This document shows, piece after piece, positions 7,353 through 13,471 of a DNA stretch of 13,471 nt. This DNA comes from Tranzscheliella williamsii (taxonomy: Eukaryota > Basidiomycota > Ustilaginomycetes > Ustilaginales > Ustilaginaceae). Position numbers and translations under genes: made by a program. The notes under the pieces were generated by a model that was given only the letters and a program-made list of their open reading frames with translations, was not told where the DNA came from and did not search any database. The DNA is taken from contig JALBYF010000131.1 in NCBI GenBank assembly GCA_023212725.1, positions 1-13,471 on the forward strand, in the 5' to 3' direction. Position 1 is the first letter of the stretch, and every line of letters begins with the position of its first letter.

Positions 7353-8165
7353 ATGACGGGACGAGGAGAGGGCGGTGGTGGCGGGTGCGGGGGGGTGAGC
7401 TACCATCTGGCGGCGTACTGGGAGGGGCGATTTGCGGGGGATGCGCGGGAGCAGGGGGAGGGGTTTGAGTGGCTGTCGGGGGGTTCGGAGGTGGTGGGGG
7501 CAGCGGTGGGGGTGGTTGGGGCGGGGGAGCCGGTGGGGGTGTTGCACATTGGGGTGGGGACGTCGGGGGTGTCGCTGGCGGTGTGCCGGTGGCTGCGGGA
7601 GGTGTGCGAGGACTGGATGGTGCGGGCGGCGCGGATTGTGAACGTCGACTTTGCGGCGACGTCGATCGCGGCACAGCAGGCGCGCGAGCGTGCCTGGCTC
7701 GCCGAGGTGCTCGACCCAACACAGCTCGCAGCACTTCCCGCGGGCCTCCTGATGCACTACCACACCGCCGACCTCCTCGACCCGCACCTCGCCGACAAGT
7801 TCGCCGCCCACCCCCCCTTCGACCTCATCCTCGACAAAAGCACCACCGACGCCATCAGCACCGCCCCAGACATCACCCTGCCCCCGCACCCAGCCTCGCA
7901 AACCCCCGCGCCATCTTCTGTTTCCGCCACCCACCTCCTCGCGCTCAACCTCGCAGCCATCGCCAAGCCCAACGCACGCTGGCTCTGCCACAGCTACAGC
8001 GCAGACCGCTGGCGCGACATCCAACACCACCACCCCGCCGCCCCCTTCCCCTGGTCTATCATCAGCAAAACCCCCGTTCAGATCCCTCGCGACGCCACCG
8101 CGAGCGCCAACGCACCCCAACTGTTCCACTACATCTATCAACTGCAACGGCACCCGCCACAGTGA
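7353..8165 (+). CDS. Class I SAM-dependent methyltransferase, METTL12/13 type
   Basis: A 270-residue intronless protein. Family marks in order: YWEGRF (22-27) and FEWL (38-41), the N-terminal signature of METTL13/EEF1AKMT-like enzymes; SAM motif I as VLHIGVGTSG (63-72); the acidic strand-2 end NVDF (Asp99); motif IV-like FDLILDKSTTDA (155-166); and a late HSYSADRW segment near motif post-III. Known relatives methylate lysines or N-termini of elongation factor 1A or other proteins; the substrate here cannot be told. Motif I is unusual (H-I-G-V-G-T-S rather than L-D-x-G-x-G). The first 16 residues are Gly-rich and probably disordered. ATG 7353 is used because the YWEGRF motif needs an upstream start. 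The gene converges with SRRM1, 119 bp between stops. Confidence 0.85.
   Translation: MTGRGEGGGGGCGGVSYHLAAYWEGRFAGDAREQGEGFEWLSGGSEVVGAAVGVVGAGEPVGVLHIGVGTSGVSLAVCRWLREVCEDWMVRAARIVNVDFAATSIAAQQARERAWLAEVLDPTQLAALPAGLLMHYHTADLLDPHLADKFAAHPPFDLILDKSTTDAISTAPDITLPPHPASQTPAPSSVSATHLLALNLAAIAKPNARWLCHSYSADRWRDIQHHHPAAPFPWSIISKTPVQIPRDATASANAPQLFHYIYQLQRHPPQ
7496..7539 (+). other. G-quadruplex motif in the coding strand
   Basis: Five G-runs of 5, 5, 4, 5 and 5 bases are separated by loops of 7, 5, 1 and 7 bases, which meets the usual G3+N1-7 rule with spare runs. It lies about 145 bases after the methyltransferase start codon, so it could form in the mRNA or the non-template strand. Confidence 0.75.
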
Positions 8166-8284
8166 GCACAATACAGCCAATCACCACCGTGCCGATACAC
8201 GTTGGCTGGTCCTTTCCGCCCATCCACATTGTGTGATTGCCAGTATCTGCCGAAAAGGCTGCGGAGGGTCTGTGTGGCTGGCTG

Positions 8285-9322
8285 CTAAGGTTGCGAGTTG
8301 CGCGCGCGGAGGAGTTTCTCGCGCAGCTCGTCCTCCCTGCGCCTTTCCGCGCTGTGGTCGCGGCGCTCTTTCTCGCTGTCCCAGCGGGAGCGGGGTGGGC
8401 TGGTGGGTGGCGAGGGGGAGTGAGCCGGGCGATCACGCGAGGTACGGTCGAATATGGGTGTGGTGTCGGGGTCGTCGCGGGGGCTGTGGGCGTTGCGATG
8501 GCGGCGGGTGCGGTACTCAGGCGTGACGGAGCGGGAGGGCGAGCGGGAGCGCCTTGGTCTTGGGTCGCGCGGCTCTGTGCGGTTGTCGGTGTGCCAGCGG
8601 CTGTCTGGTGACCGCGCGGCGCGGCGATGGTTATGGCGCTCGCGGGGCCGGTCGTGCTCGGGCCGGCGGGGGCGGTAGGAAGACTCGGGGCTGTGCTGGC
8701 GAGCACCACGGTCTGGGGCACGAGCGCCCCAGCCAGCGTCGCTAACTCGTTCGGTGTGGTTGCCGTGCCGGTCGCGAAAGGCGGCGGCAGGGACGGCGGG
8801 GGCGGACGGCGGTGCGGCGTCCCAGCGCGAGCCGCCGCGCCGCGCGCTGCCACCAGCCTGCCCAGCCGCCAGCTGGGCGCGCTCCCGCGCATCGCGCACG
8901 ACACGCTGGTCCTCCTCGCGCTTCCGCCGGAGCTCCTCCTTCTTGCGCTCGACAAAGACGTGCGGAATGCCGCCCGGGCTCGTCTGCGCCGAGAGCAGCA
9001 ACGTCCACAGCTCGTCCATAAACGCGCCCGTCTGCGCCTCCAGAAAACCAGTCAGCTGGATCTGCATCTTCTTCGGGTCCGGAAAGCGCTCCTCCTCCAG
9101 CATCCCCGCCGCATACTCGAGCACCACGTCGTCCTCAAAGCCCAGCAGCTCGGTAACCCGCTGCGCAATCCACATCTTGATCACGCTCGCCTCCACCTTG
9201 CTCATGTCCACCTTCTGCGCGAAGCTCGCCGGAAAGCGTATCGTCCGCAGCAGCGCCGCATGCTTGTTCTTGAAGCGCGAGTCCTGGTCCGCCGACACGC
9301 CCTTGTACGATGAGTCAGCCAT
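8285..9322 (-). CDS. SRRM1: SRRM1/SRm160-like splicing coactivator, PWI domain
   Basis: A 345-residue intronless protein. The N-terminus matches metazoan SRRM1 closely: GVSADQDSRFKNK, KVDMSKVEASVIKMWIAQRV, LLGFEDDVV, MQIQLTGFLEAQTGAFMDELW, LLLSAQ...GGIP. Residues about 35-125 form the PWI domain, which binds RNA/DNA in the spliceosome and exon-junction region. A charged KKEELRRKRE helix follows (127-136), then an Arg/Ser/Pro-rich tail with RRSRSPSRSVTPEY, SPSPPTSPPRSRWD and a final DELREKLLRARNSQP. It acts in the nucleus in pre-mRNA splicing and 3' processing. It is much shorter than human SRRM1 (about 900), which is usual in fungi. The Pro of the name-giving P-W-I is Met50 here. ATG 9322 matches the family's start. 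Confidence 0.95.
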   Translation of the reverse strand: MADSSYKGVSADQDSRFKNKHAALLRTIRFPASFAQKVDMSKVEASVIKMWIAQRVTELLGFEDDVVLEYAAGMLEEERFPDPKKMQIQLTGFLEAQTGAFMDELWTLLLSAQTSPGGIPHVFVERKKEELRRKREEDQRVVRDARERAQLAAGQAGGSARRGGSRWDAAPPSAPAVPAAAFRDRHGNHTERVSDAGWGARAPDRGARQHSPESSYRPRRPEHDRPRERHNHRRAARSPDSRWHTDNRTEPRDPRPRRSRSPSRSVTPEYRTRRHRNAHSPRDDPDTTPIFDRTSRDRPAHSPSPPTSPPRSRWDSEKERRDHSAERRREDELREKLLRARNSQP

Positions 9323-9635
9323 TGCGCCCGAACCACAAGCGAGGCAGAGAGCGAAGGAGCGGCTGCCTTGAGGACAGCGATAGGACGACGATGGAAGGCG
9401 AGAAGCAAGAGCGGACCGGTCAAATGCCTAATCACAATTACAGTCCATTCCCATTCCTATTCCCATTGTATGGGTAAAGTCAGCGCGTGGAGGCTACCAT
9501 CCGCCCTCACCGCACTGGACCCTGCCGATCGCTTCTAGGCTCACAAGCGATATGACCTCCTCGATCTACCGGCGTGCGGTAGAACGGCAGCTGGGACAAG
9601 ATACTCTTGGCTCTGACCACAAGGAAAGGTTCTAT
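9323..9635. promoter_or_regulatory. SRRM1 upstream region and ECH1 3' region
   Basis: 313 bp between the SRRM1 start and the stop of the ECH1-type gene, both on the minus strand. It holds the 3' UTR of one and the promoter of the other. A small ATTCCC/ATTCCT repeat is the only feature I can see. Confidence 0.5.
9447..9467. repeat. Hexamer repeat ATTCCY, 3.5 units
   Basis: ATTCCC-ATTCCT-ATTCCC-ATT on the + strand, that is GGGAAT-type repeats on the SRRM1 sense strand, about 125-145 bp upstream of its start. Role unknown. Confidence 0.75.
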
Positions 9636-10668
9636 CTACAATTTCGAGAATTTGGGTGTTTGCTTCTGCATGACTGACATCATGGCGACTGGCATGTCGT
9701 CGGACTGCAAAAGGCCGCTGTTGAATCCCTGGGTGAAGCGCAGGCCTTCCTCGACACTGCACAGGCCGGCGGCGATGAGAACAAGGAGGCCGACGGAGAT
9801 CAGCGTCGTGGTCCAGTGCGACCGGCACGTAAGGGGGATACTTACCTGTGATCGCGTCCGTGGAGCATATAGATTTTGGTCGCTCGCAGTGCCACGGGGG
9901 ACTTTTGCGCGAGTACAGTGGCGGTCTTGAGCGCAGCAGCTGCGTATACCGGTGGAGACAGACGAGAAGCAAAAGTGATCAGCTTAGCGCTTCTTGATCC
10001 GTCGCGATGGGTGGGCTGCTCATGCAGGACTTACCAACCACCTCCTGGCGACTTCCGTCGATAATTTTGCTGAGGAACCCGATCTCGCGGGCTTCAGCGG
10101 CGGCGAATTCACGGCCGGTGTAGGCGAGTTCGCGAGCCAGCGAGTCGTTTCCGACGATCTTGGGAAAGCGCTGCAGCGTGCCGATGTCGGCGGCGAGGCC
10201 GGCATCGACCTCCTTGATGCTGAAGCGCGTGTCTTTGGCTGCATAGCGAATGTCGCAGGCCGAAAGAATGTCGACGGCGAGTCCATAGGCGACGCCGTGC
10301 ACTGCAGCGATTACGGGCTTCTCGACATTCTCGAACCACGAGATGGCTTCCTGGAAGTCGCGCAAATGGGCGCGCATCGCAAAGGCCTTCCTCGCCGCGT
10401 CGGGCTGGTTAGCCGCGATATCGCCCAGCGACGCATTCAGGTCGAGCCCGGCGGTGAAGCACCGCCCCTCGCCGGCGACCACGATAGCGGAGACGTCCGG
10501 GTCGTCCCGCACCGTCCGCAGGATGCGCGCTAGCTCCTGCCACTGCGGGTCGATCCACGCGTTGACAGGCGGCCGGTTGAAGCACAGAAGAAGCACCCCT
10601 TCCGCCTCCAGCGTCAGCTTGTGATACTTGGCATCGGCATAACCAGCATAAGCGCAGGGAAATGACAT
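9636..10668 (-). CDS. ECH1: Peroxisomal delta(3,5)-delta(2,4)-dienoyl-CoA isomerase, ECH1/Dci1 type
   Basis: Crotonase-fold enzyme of unsaturated fatty acid beta-oxidation. Exons 10668-10035, 9939-9846 and 9756-9636 give 282 residues. Crotonase features: FNRPPVNAW (30-38), oxyanion-hole CFTAGLDL (70-77) and HGVAYGLAVD (124-133). Residues matching the rat ECH1 catalytic acids (Asp176, Glu196, Asp204) are Asp133, Glu153 and Asp161, with the same spacing of 20 and 8. SACDIRY, KEVDAGLAADIGTLQRFPK and RDHSVEEGLRFTQGFNSGLLQSDD are family signatures. The last three residues SKL are a canonical PTS1, so the protein is directed to the peroxisome matrix. ATG 10668 has AAA before it and is the first in-frame ATG; an upstream extension would need a GTG start. 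The typical second Gly pair of the oxyanion loop is Leu-Ala here. Confidence 0.95.
9757..9845 (-). other. Intron 2 of the ECH1-type gene
   Basis: Donor GTAAGT at 9845, acceptor GTGCAG ending at 9757, 89 nt. The phase-2 join makes the Ser of GRDHSVEEG. If retained, translation stops at the first codon of the intron (AGG then TAA), removing the last exon and its SKL. Confidence 0.92.
9940..10034 (-). other. Intron 1 of the ECH1-type gene
   Basis: Donor GTAAGT at 10034, acceptor ACGCAG ending at 9940, 95 nt, with CTGAT as a branch-like site. The phase-1 join gives QEVV-A-AALKTA, matching the family. If retained, the frame ends inside it. Confidence 0.92.
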
Positions 10669-11107
10669 TTTGGACGGCCTCTGCTGCACAGAAGCGGGAT
10701 GGAACAAGGTGCTGGCAAGAAAGTGGACAGAGACGCCGCCGCCGTCGTTGCTTGTAGGACCGGCAAGACCACGACACGGCAACACCGGCTACTAGCATAG
10801 GTATCGTGACCGAGCTTTGCGGATCTAAATATAATCAACCCATCGCGGCTAGATCGGCAATCAGCCAGCTAGATCGGGTCTGTCGGTTCGAACGATCGGG
10901 CTCAGCACCGCCATTGTCCCGCTTGCCACTGACGATGTTGCTGCCACACAAGGATCGAGTCGATGAACGTGAAAGCAGTTGCTGCGTTACCACGACGGAT
11001 GGACAAGGGCGCTAGATGGTATGAGATTACTTTACAAAGGGCTTTCCGCGACGCACGCCGACATGGGACGAGAGGAAAGCAAGACGCATTCGGCAAAGGA
11101 TCAGATG
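10669..11107. promoter_or_regulatory. Upstream region of the ECH1-type gene
   Basis: 439 bp between the ECH1-type start and the stop of gene 8. On the minus strand a TATA-like TATATTTA lies at 10826-10833, about 160 bp before the ATG. Upstream of it GCTAGATCGG is repeated at 10848-10857 and 10868-10877, followed by a GTTCGAAC palindrome and another GATCGGG. An ATG at 10798 opens a different frame that overlaps the ECH1 start. No gene is supported here. Confidence 0.5.
10848..10877. repeat. 10-bp direct repeat GCTAGATCGG, 20-bp period
   Basis: Two exact copies start at 10848 and 10868, two helical turns apart, just upstream of the TATA-like element for the ECH1-type gene. This suggests paired binding sites; the factor is unknown. 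Confidence 0.65.
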
Positions 11108-11728
11108 CTACTCCTTGCTCGCATTCTGCTGTTCGACCCGAGAGCGCTGTGTGGTCTGTCTGCTGAACGCTGCTACAAGACTCTGCAAAGGTGACTGTGC
11201 ATGTCGCTCCTGTTTGCCCGATGACATGACTGTCCACAGGCCGCGGAAAAGAGAAGAAAAGCAACACAGCATGTACCAGCGTCGCACGTCAGGGCCAACC
11301 CGTGATGCTCGCAACGCTCCACCACGGCAATACGTACGGATAGGCATAGGTTTGCCAGGATCAGACGCTGTCGAGCCATCCTGCTGCCGCCGGCTCTGTT
11401 CTTCGTGGCCCTGCTTGATCATAAAGTCGCGCTTCTTGGCAGTGTTGTTGGCTTTGACAGTGTAGTATCCGAAGCCTGCCACGATGACCAACACCGTCCA
11501 GCTGCGAGCCCCAAGCCGTGTAGCATTGTCAGCTCAAAACCCCAAGCACCATGCCCGATGCGATGCGCTCAACACTTACCCGTAGAAGATGGCTTTGGGC
11601 TGATTCAGGCCCGCCTTGGTGGATACCGGGTTCCCCGCCGGAGCTGGGGCCGTCGAAGCGCTCCTGACCGACAGACCTAGCTGCGTTGCGGCTCTGCCGG
11701 CAGAGCACGCACCCTTTGATAAGAGCAT
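11108..11728 (-). CDS. Small one-pass membrane protein, probably mitochondrial
   Basis: Family not recognised. Exon 1 (11728-11580) and exon 2 (from 11501) join in frame. The N-terminus MLLSKGACSAGRAATQLGLS with Arg12 and Arg22, Ser/Ala-rich and free of acids, looks like a mitochondrial presequence. Then come AGNPVSTKAGLNQPKAIFYG and the membrane helix WTVLVIVAGFGYYTV (51-65), and a charged KANNTAKKRDFMIKQGHEEQSRRQQDG tail, typical of small inner-membrane proteins. The 3' end is uncertain: removing a second candidate intron (11337-11230) gives 144 residues, keeping it gives 180, both ending at the TAG at 11110-11108. A stop lies in frame upstream of ATG 11728, so this is the first possible start unless another exon exists. 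Gene 9 is divergent, 372 bp away. Confidence 0.7.
11230..11337 (-). other. Candidate second intron of the small mitochondrial-type gene
   Basis: Donor GTACGT at 11337, CCCTGAC branch-like site, pyrimidine-rich tract CTTTTCTTCTCTTTTCC and acceptor GGACAG ending at 11230. It is 108 nt, a multiple of three and stop-free, so the frame is open with or without splicing. The signals look genuine, but no known homolog end is available to confirm it. Confidence 0.55.
11502..11579 (-). other. Intron 1 of the small mitochondrial-type gene
   Basis: Donor GTAAGT at 11579, GCTGAC branch-like site, acceptor CGCAG ending at 11502, 78 nt. The phase-2 join gives IFYG-WTVLVIV, a continuous start of the membrane helix. 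Confidence 0.8.
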
Positions 11729-12100
11729 GACCACGGAGAGCGATGTAGGCGGCGTTCGGGTCAGCAGCGGTCCGGGATAGGTTGCCTAGGCGCCGAAGAA
11801 GCTGGTCGGCAAGAAGGTTTCATCGACTCGAGAGAAGCGGTATGTTAGAGCCTGGAAGCTTTGGCTGAAAAAACGATCAGCGTGGATCGGGGTGGTTCGG
11901 GGGATCGGGCGCAACATTGCAGATCGGCCAAGGCTGTGTTGGACTGGACCCTGAACCGCCTGAAGCGCTATGCAGCTGCCCAAGTGTTGCTTCGACTACA
12001 TGCTCAGCACTCTGCGGACTCTGCCTCTGAATGCCACTCTTCCTTCAGTCGACCACCACTAGCCCCGTAGTGGCCAGCACCTGCATCTGAACAGACAGCG
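11729..12100. promoter_or_regulatory. Divergent intergenic region between genes 8 and 9
   Basis: 372 bp holding the 5' regions of both divergent genes. No open frame with an ATG start and family features, no tRNA and no clear TATA box were seen. Confidence 0.5.
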
Positions 12101-13471
12101 ATGGTTCTGGATGCCGCGCTCTTCACGCTCCACTTTGTCAGGCGCCAGAAGGAACCCTGGATTGTCGACATCTATTCGCCGCCGACAGTGCCGCCCTGCG
12201 TCGCTGCACCTCCTCCCGTGCCGAGCAAGGATGGCGGCGGCTCCAGTCATCCACAGCCATTTGCCGGGAAGATACCTGACTTGCAAGCGCAACGAGCCCG
12301 CGCACTCGCGTCGAACGACTATGCCTCCCAAACGCCTCTCTATACCCGCATCCGTGCCACCAACTCAGCAGTCTATGCTACCGTCCTCATAGACGGTCTC
12401 CTGCCTGATTGCTTGCTGGCATCAATACGGGCGCAGTCGGCACTCGCCAAGAAGAAGGCGGTGCATCTCTACCGCCCCGACTCGGATCTCGAGATCGAGC
12501 GCAAGACGATGACTTTCCAGCAATCCTACCGCTTTGGCTTCGACAGTGAGGAGTTTTCGTGGAAGAAGGAGGGCTCGGTCCGGGGCAAGCCGTCCGCTTA
12601 TACGTGTGAGGTGATCCGCAAGCCTGACCCGAGCGTGCTCGTCGCCCAGTTCCGCCCGCCCGCGGCTAAGGGCAAAGCGGGCGTGCTGCAGCTCATGGAC
12701 TACAACCTGGACCGGCTGGGCATCGATGACAAGAAGGGCCTCGAGGTCGCGCTTGTCATGACGCTCAGCAGTCTCCTGGACCAGGAGTACGACGAGAAGC
12801 GGGCGAGCGCGGGCGACTCGAATGTCTATATCTGTACGACCGGCTTGCCTACCGACGTGAGCATGATGCCGGCGGGTGCGGTGTGGCTCGAGGCGGAAGC
12901 GCGCGCAGCGGCCAGTGCTGGATTGCCGCCTGGCGCGCCCGCGGAGCCGGGCATGGCTGCCGAGCGTGGTGCCCAGCAGGACAGCGAATACGCGTTGCCG
13001 GAGACAATTGCGGAGCTGGAGCCGAACGAGGTGCTGGTCGGCAAGTGGGGGTCGGTGGACGAGTACACGGCGCACGCCATCCGGCTGCTGCGGGCGGACG
13101 GCGCGGGCGAGGCGATGGACATGATCGTGCTCCGCTCCGACAGCGCCGCGACCACGCCCAAGGCGGTCCAGGTCGCCGCGGCCGTCAAGGCGGCATACTA
13201 CCGGCTGCCGGACGACGCCAAGCACTCGCCCGCCGCAGACGAGCTCTTCCAGTACGTCCAGACCCTCGATGCCGACACCGCCACAGCCGCGTCGCCCCCG
13301 GACATCCCCACCGCTAGGAAGAAAGTCATCCGCCTCGACGCGGCCCCGCCAGCGGCGCCGGCCAGCCCGCCCGCCCGCGCCGCCCGCCCCTACGTGCCGC
13401 CGTGCAAGCTGCGCATTTGGCTCTCCAAGGAGCGCATCGCCGAGCTCGAGCCCAAGCATGCAGACACCCCC
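12101..13471 (+). CDS. Conserved-looking protein with possible tubby/scramblase-like core (3' end cut)
   Basis: No named family recognised. ATG 12101 (+4 G) opens 457 codons to the right edge with no stop or intron. After a Pro-rich N-terminus (about 25-50) comes a compact core of about residues 85-235: alternating strands TPLYTRIRA, YATVLIDG, KAVHLYRP, FQQSYRFGFDSEEFSWKKEG (W154), SAYTCEVIR, SVLVAQFRP and VLQLMDYNLDRL, ending in a hydrophobic helix GLEVALVMTLSSLLDQEYD (213-231). Repeated strands closed by one hydrophobic helix are how tubby, LURP-one and scramblase-like barrels are built, so I suggest that fold with low confidence. Ala/Pro-rich, low-complexity stretches follow (about 265-285, 410-440), the last just before PYVPPCKLRIWLSKER at the edge. 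It could be a lipid- or membrane-associated protein, but function is unknown. Confidence 0.75.
   Translation, partial: MVLDAALFTLHFVRRQKEPWIVDIYSPPTVPPCVAAPPPVPSKDGGGSSHPQPFAGKIPDLQAQRARALASNDYASQTPLYTRIRATNSAVYATVLIDGLLPDCLLASIRAQSALAKKKAVHLYRPDSDLEIERKTMTFQQSYRFGFDSEEFSWKKEGSVRGKPSAYTCEVIRKPDPSVLVAQFRPPAAKGKAGVLQLMDYNLDRLGIDDKKGLEVALVMTLSSLLDQEYDEKRASAGDSNVYICTTGLPTDVSMMPAGAVWLEAEARAAASAGLPPGAPAEPGMAAERGAQQDSEYALPETIAELEPNEVLVGKWGSVDEYTAHAIRLLRADGAGEAMDMIVLRSDSAATTPKAVQVAAAVKAAYYRLPDDAKHSPAADELFQYVQTLDADTATAASPPDIPTARKKVIRLDAAPPAAPASPPARAARPYVPPCKLRIWLSKERIAELEPKHADTP

Noticed and set aside
7182..8180. 332-codon minus-strand frame opposite the methyltransferase
   Set aside because: Its composition follows the G/C skew of the real gene (Gly/Val-rich then Pro/His/Arg-rich) and it shows no domain.
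8627..9313. Plus-strand frame opposite SRRM1
   Set aside because: Antisense shadow; the SRRM1 frame matches the known family across its PWI domain and SR tail.
10669..10785. N-terminal extension of the ECH1-type protein
   Set aside because: It would begin at GTG, not ATG, and the family's start fits MSFPCAYAGY at 10668.
10865..10900. tRNA-like GGTTCGAAC box
   Set aside because: No matching T stem, acceptor stem or A box could be built around it; it reads better as part of the palindrome and repeat cluster in the promoter.
12422..13459. 345-codon open frame on the minus strand
   Set aside because: It is the antisense of the open + strand gene 9; its translation is Arg/Gly-rich and without family features, typical of GC-rich shadow frames.

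Overview
This window looks like nuclear DNA of a GC-rich fungus, most likely a basidiomycete (an Ustilaginomycotina-type smut or yeast is my best guess, from gene style only). The evidence is spliceosomal introns of 78-108 nt with GTRNGT-type donors and CTGAY-like branch sites, proteins with fungal family signatures, a PWI/SR splicing factor, a PTS1-tagged peroxisomal enzyme, short intergenic spaces and no bacterial operon layout. The species cannot be fixed from the sequence alone.

Layout: nine protein genes, two of them cut by the window edges. (1) 1-2913 (-): a 971+ residue MFS transporter with a DUF427 domain at its N-terminus, 3' end missing. (2) 3605-4258 (+): cytidine deaminase with one intron, divergent from (1) across a 691 bp promoter region that holds a perfect 11-bp inverted repeat. 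(3) 4467-5028 (-): a 128-residue one-pass membrane protein in three exons, the first only 17 nt, ending in a dilysine-type ER signal. (4) 5251-6612 (+): a 453-residue nuclear-type protein with two SUMO-interacting motifs and repeated D-L/F-S-S-L/F-G motifs. (5) 7353-8165 (+): a class I SAM methyltransferase of the METTL12/13 type. (6) 8285-9322 (-): the SRRM1/SRm160 splicing coactivator with a PWI domain. (7) 9636-10668 (-): a peroxisomal dienoyl-CoA isomerase (ECH1 type) in three exons ending in SKL. (8) 11108-11728 (-): a small, probably mitochondrial, one-pass membrane protein. (9) 12101-13471 (+): an unrecognised protein with a possible tubby/scramblase-like core, running off the right edge.

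The genes do not form a pathway. They are ordinary housekeeping or accessory fungal genes in mixed orientation: divergent pairs 1/2, 3/4 and 8/9, and convergent pairs 2/3 and 5/6. I see no transposon, CRISPR array, rRNA or tRNA gene.

The points most worth following are the DUF427-MFS fusion; the SIM protein with its motif repeats; a transcription-oriented switch from G-rich to C-rich inside genes 5 and 6; a strong G-quadruplex motif just after the start of gene 5; a peroxisomal signal placed on its own last exon in gene 7; and stop-free introns of length 3n in genes 2 and 8. I found no convincing new defence or mobile system.
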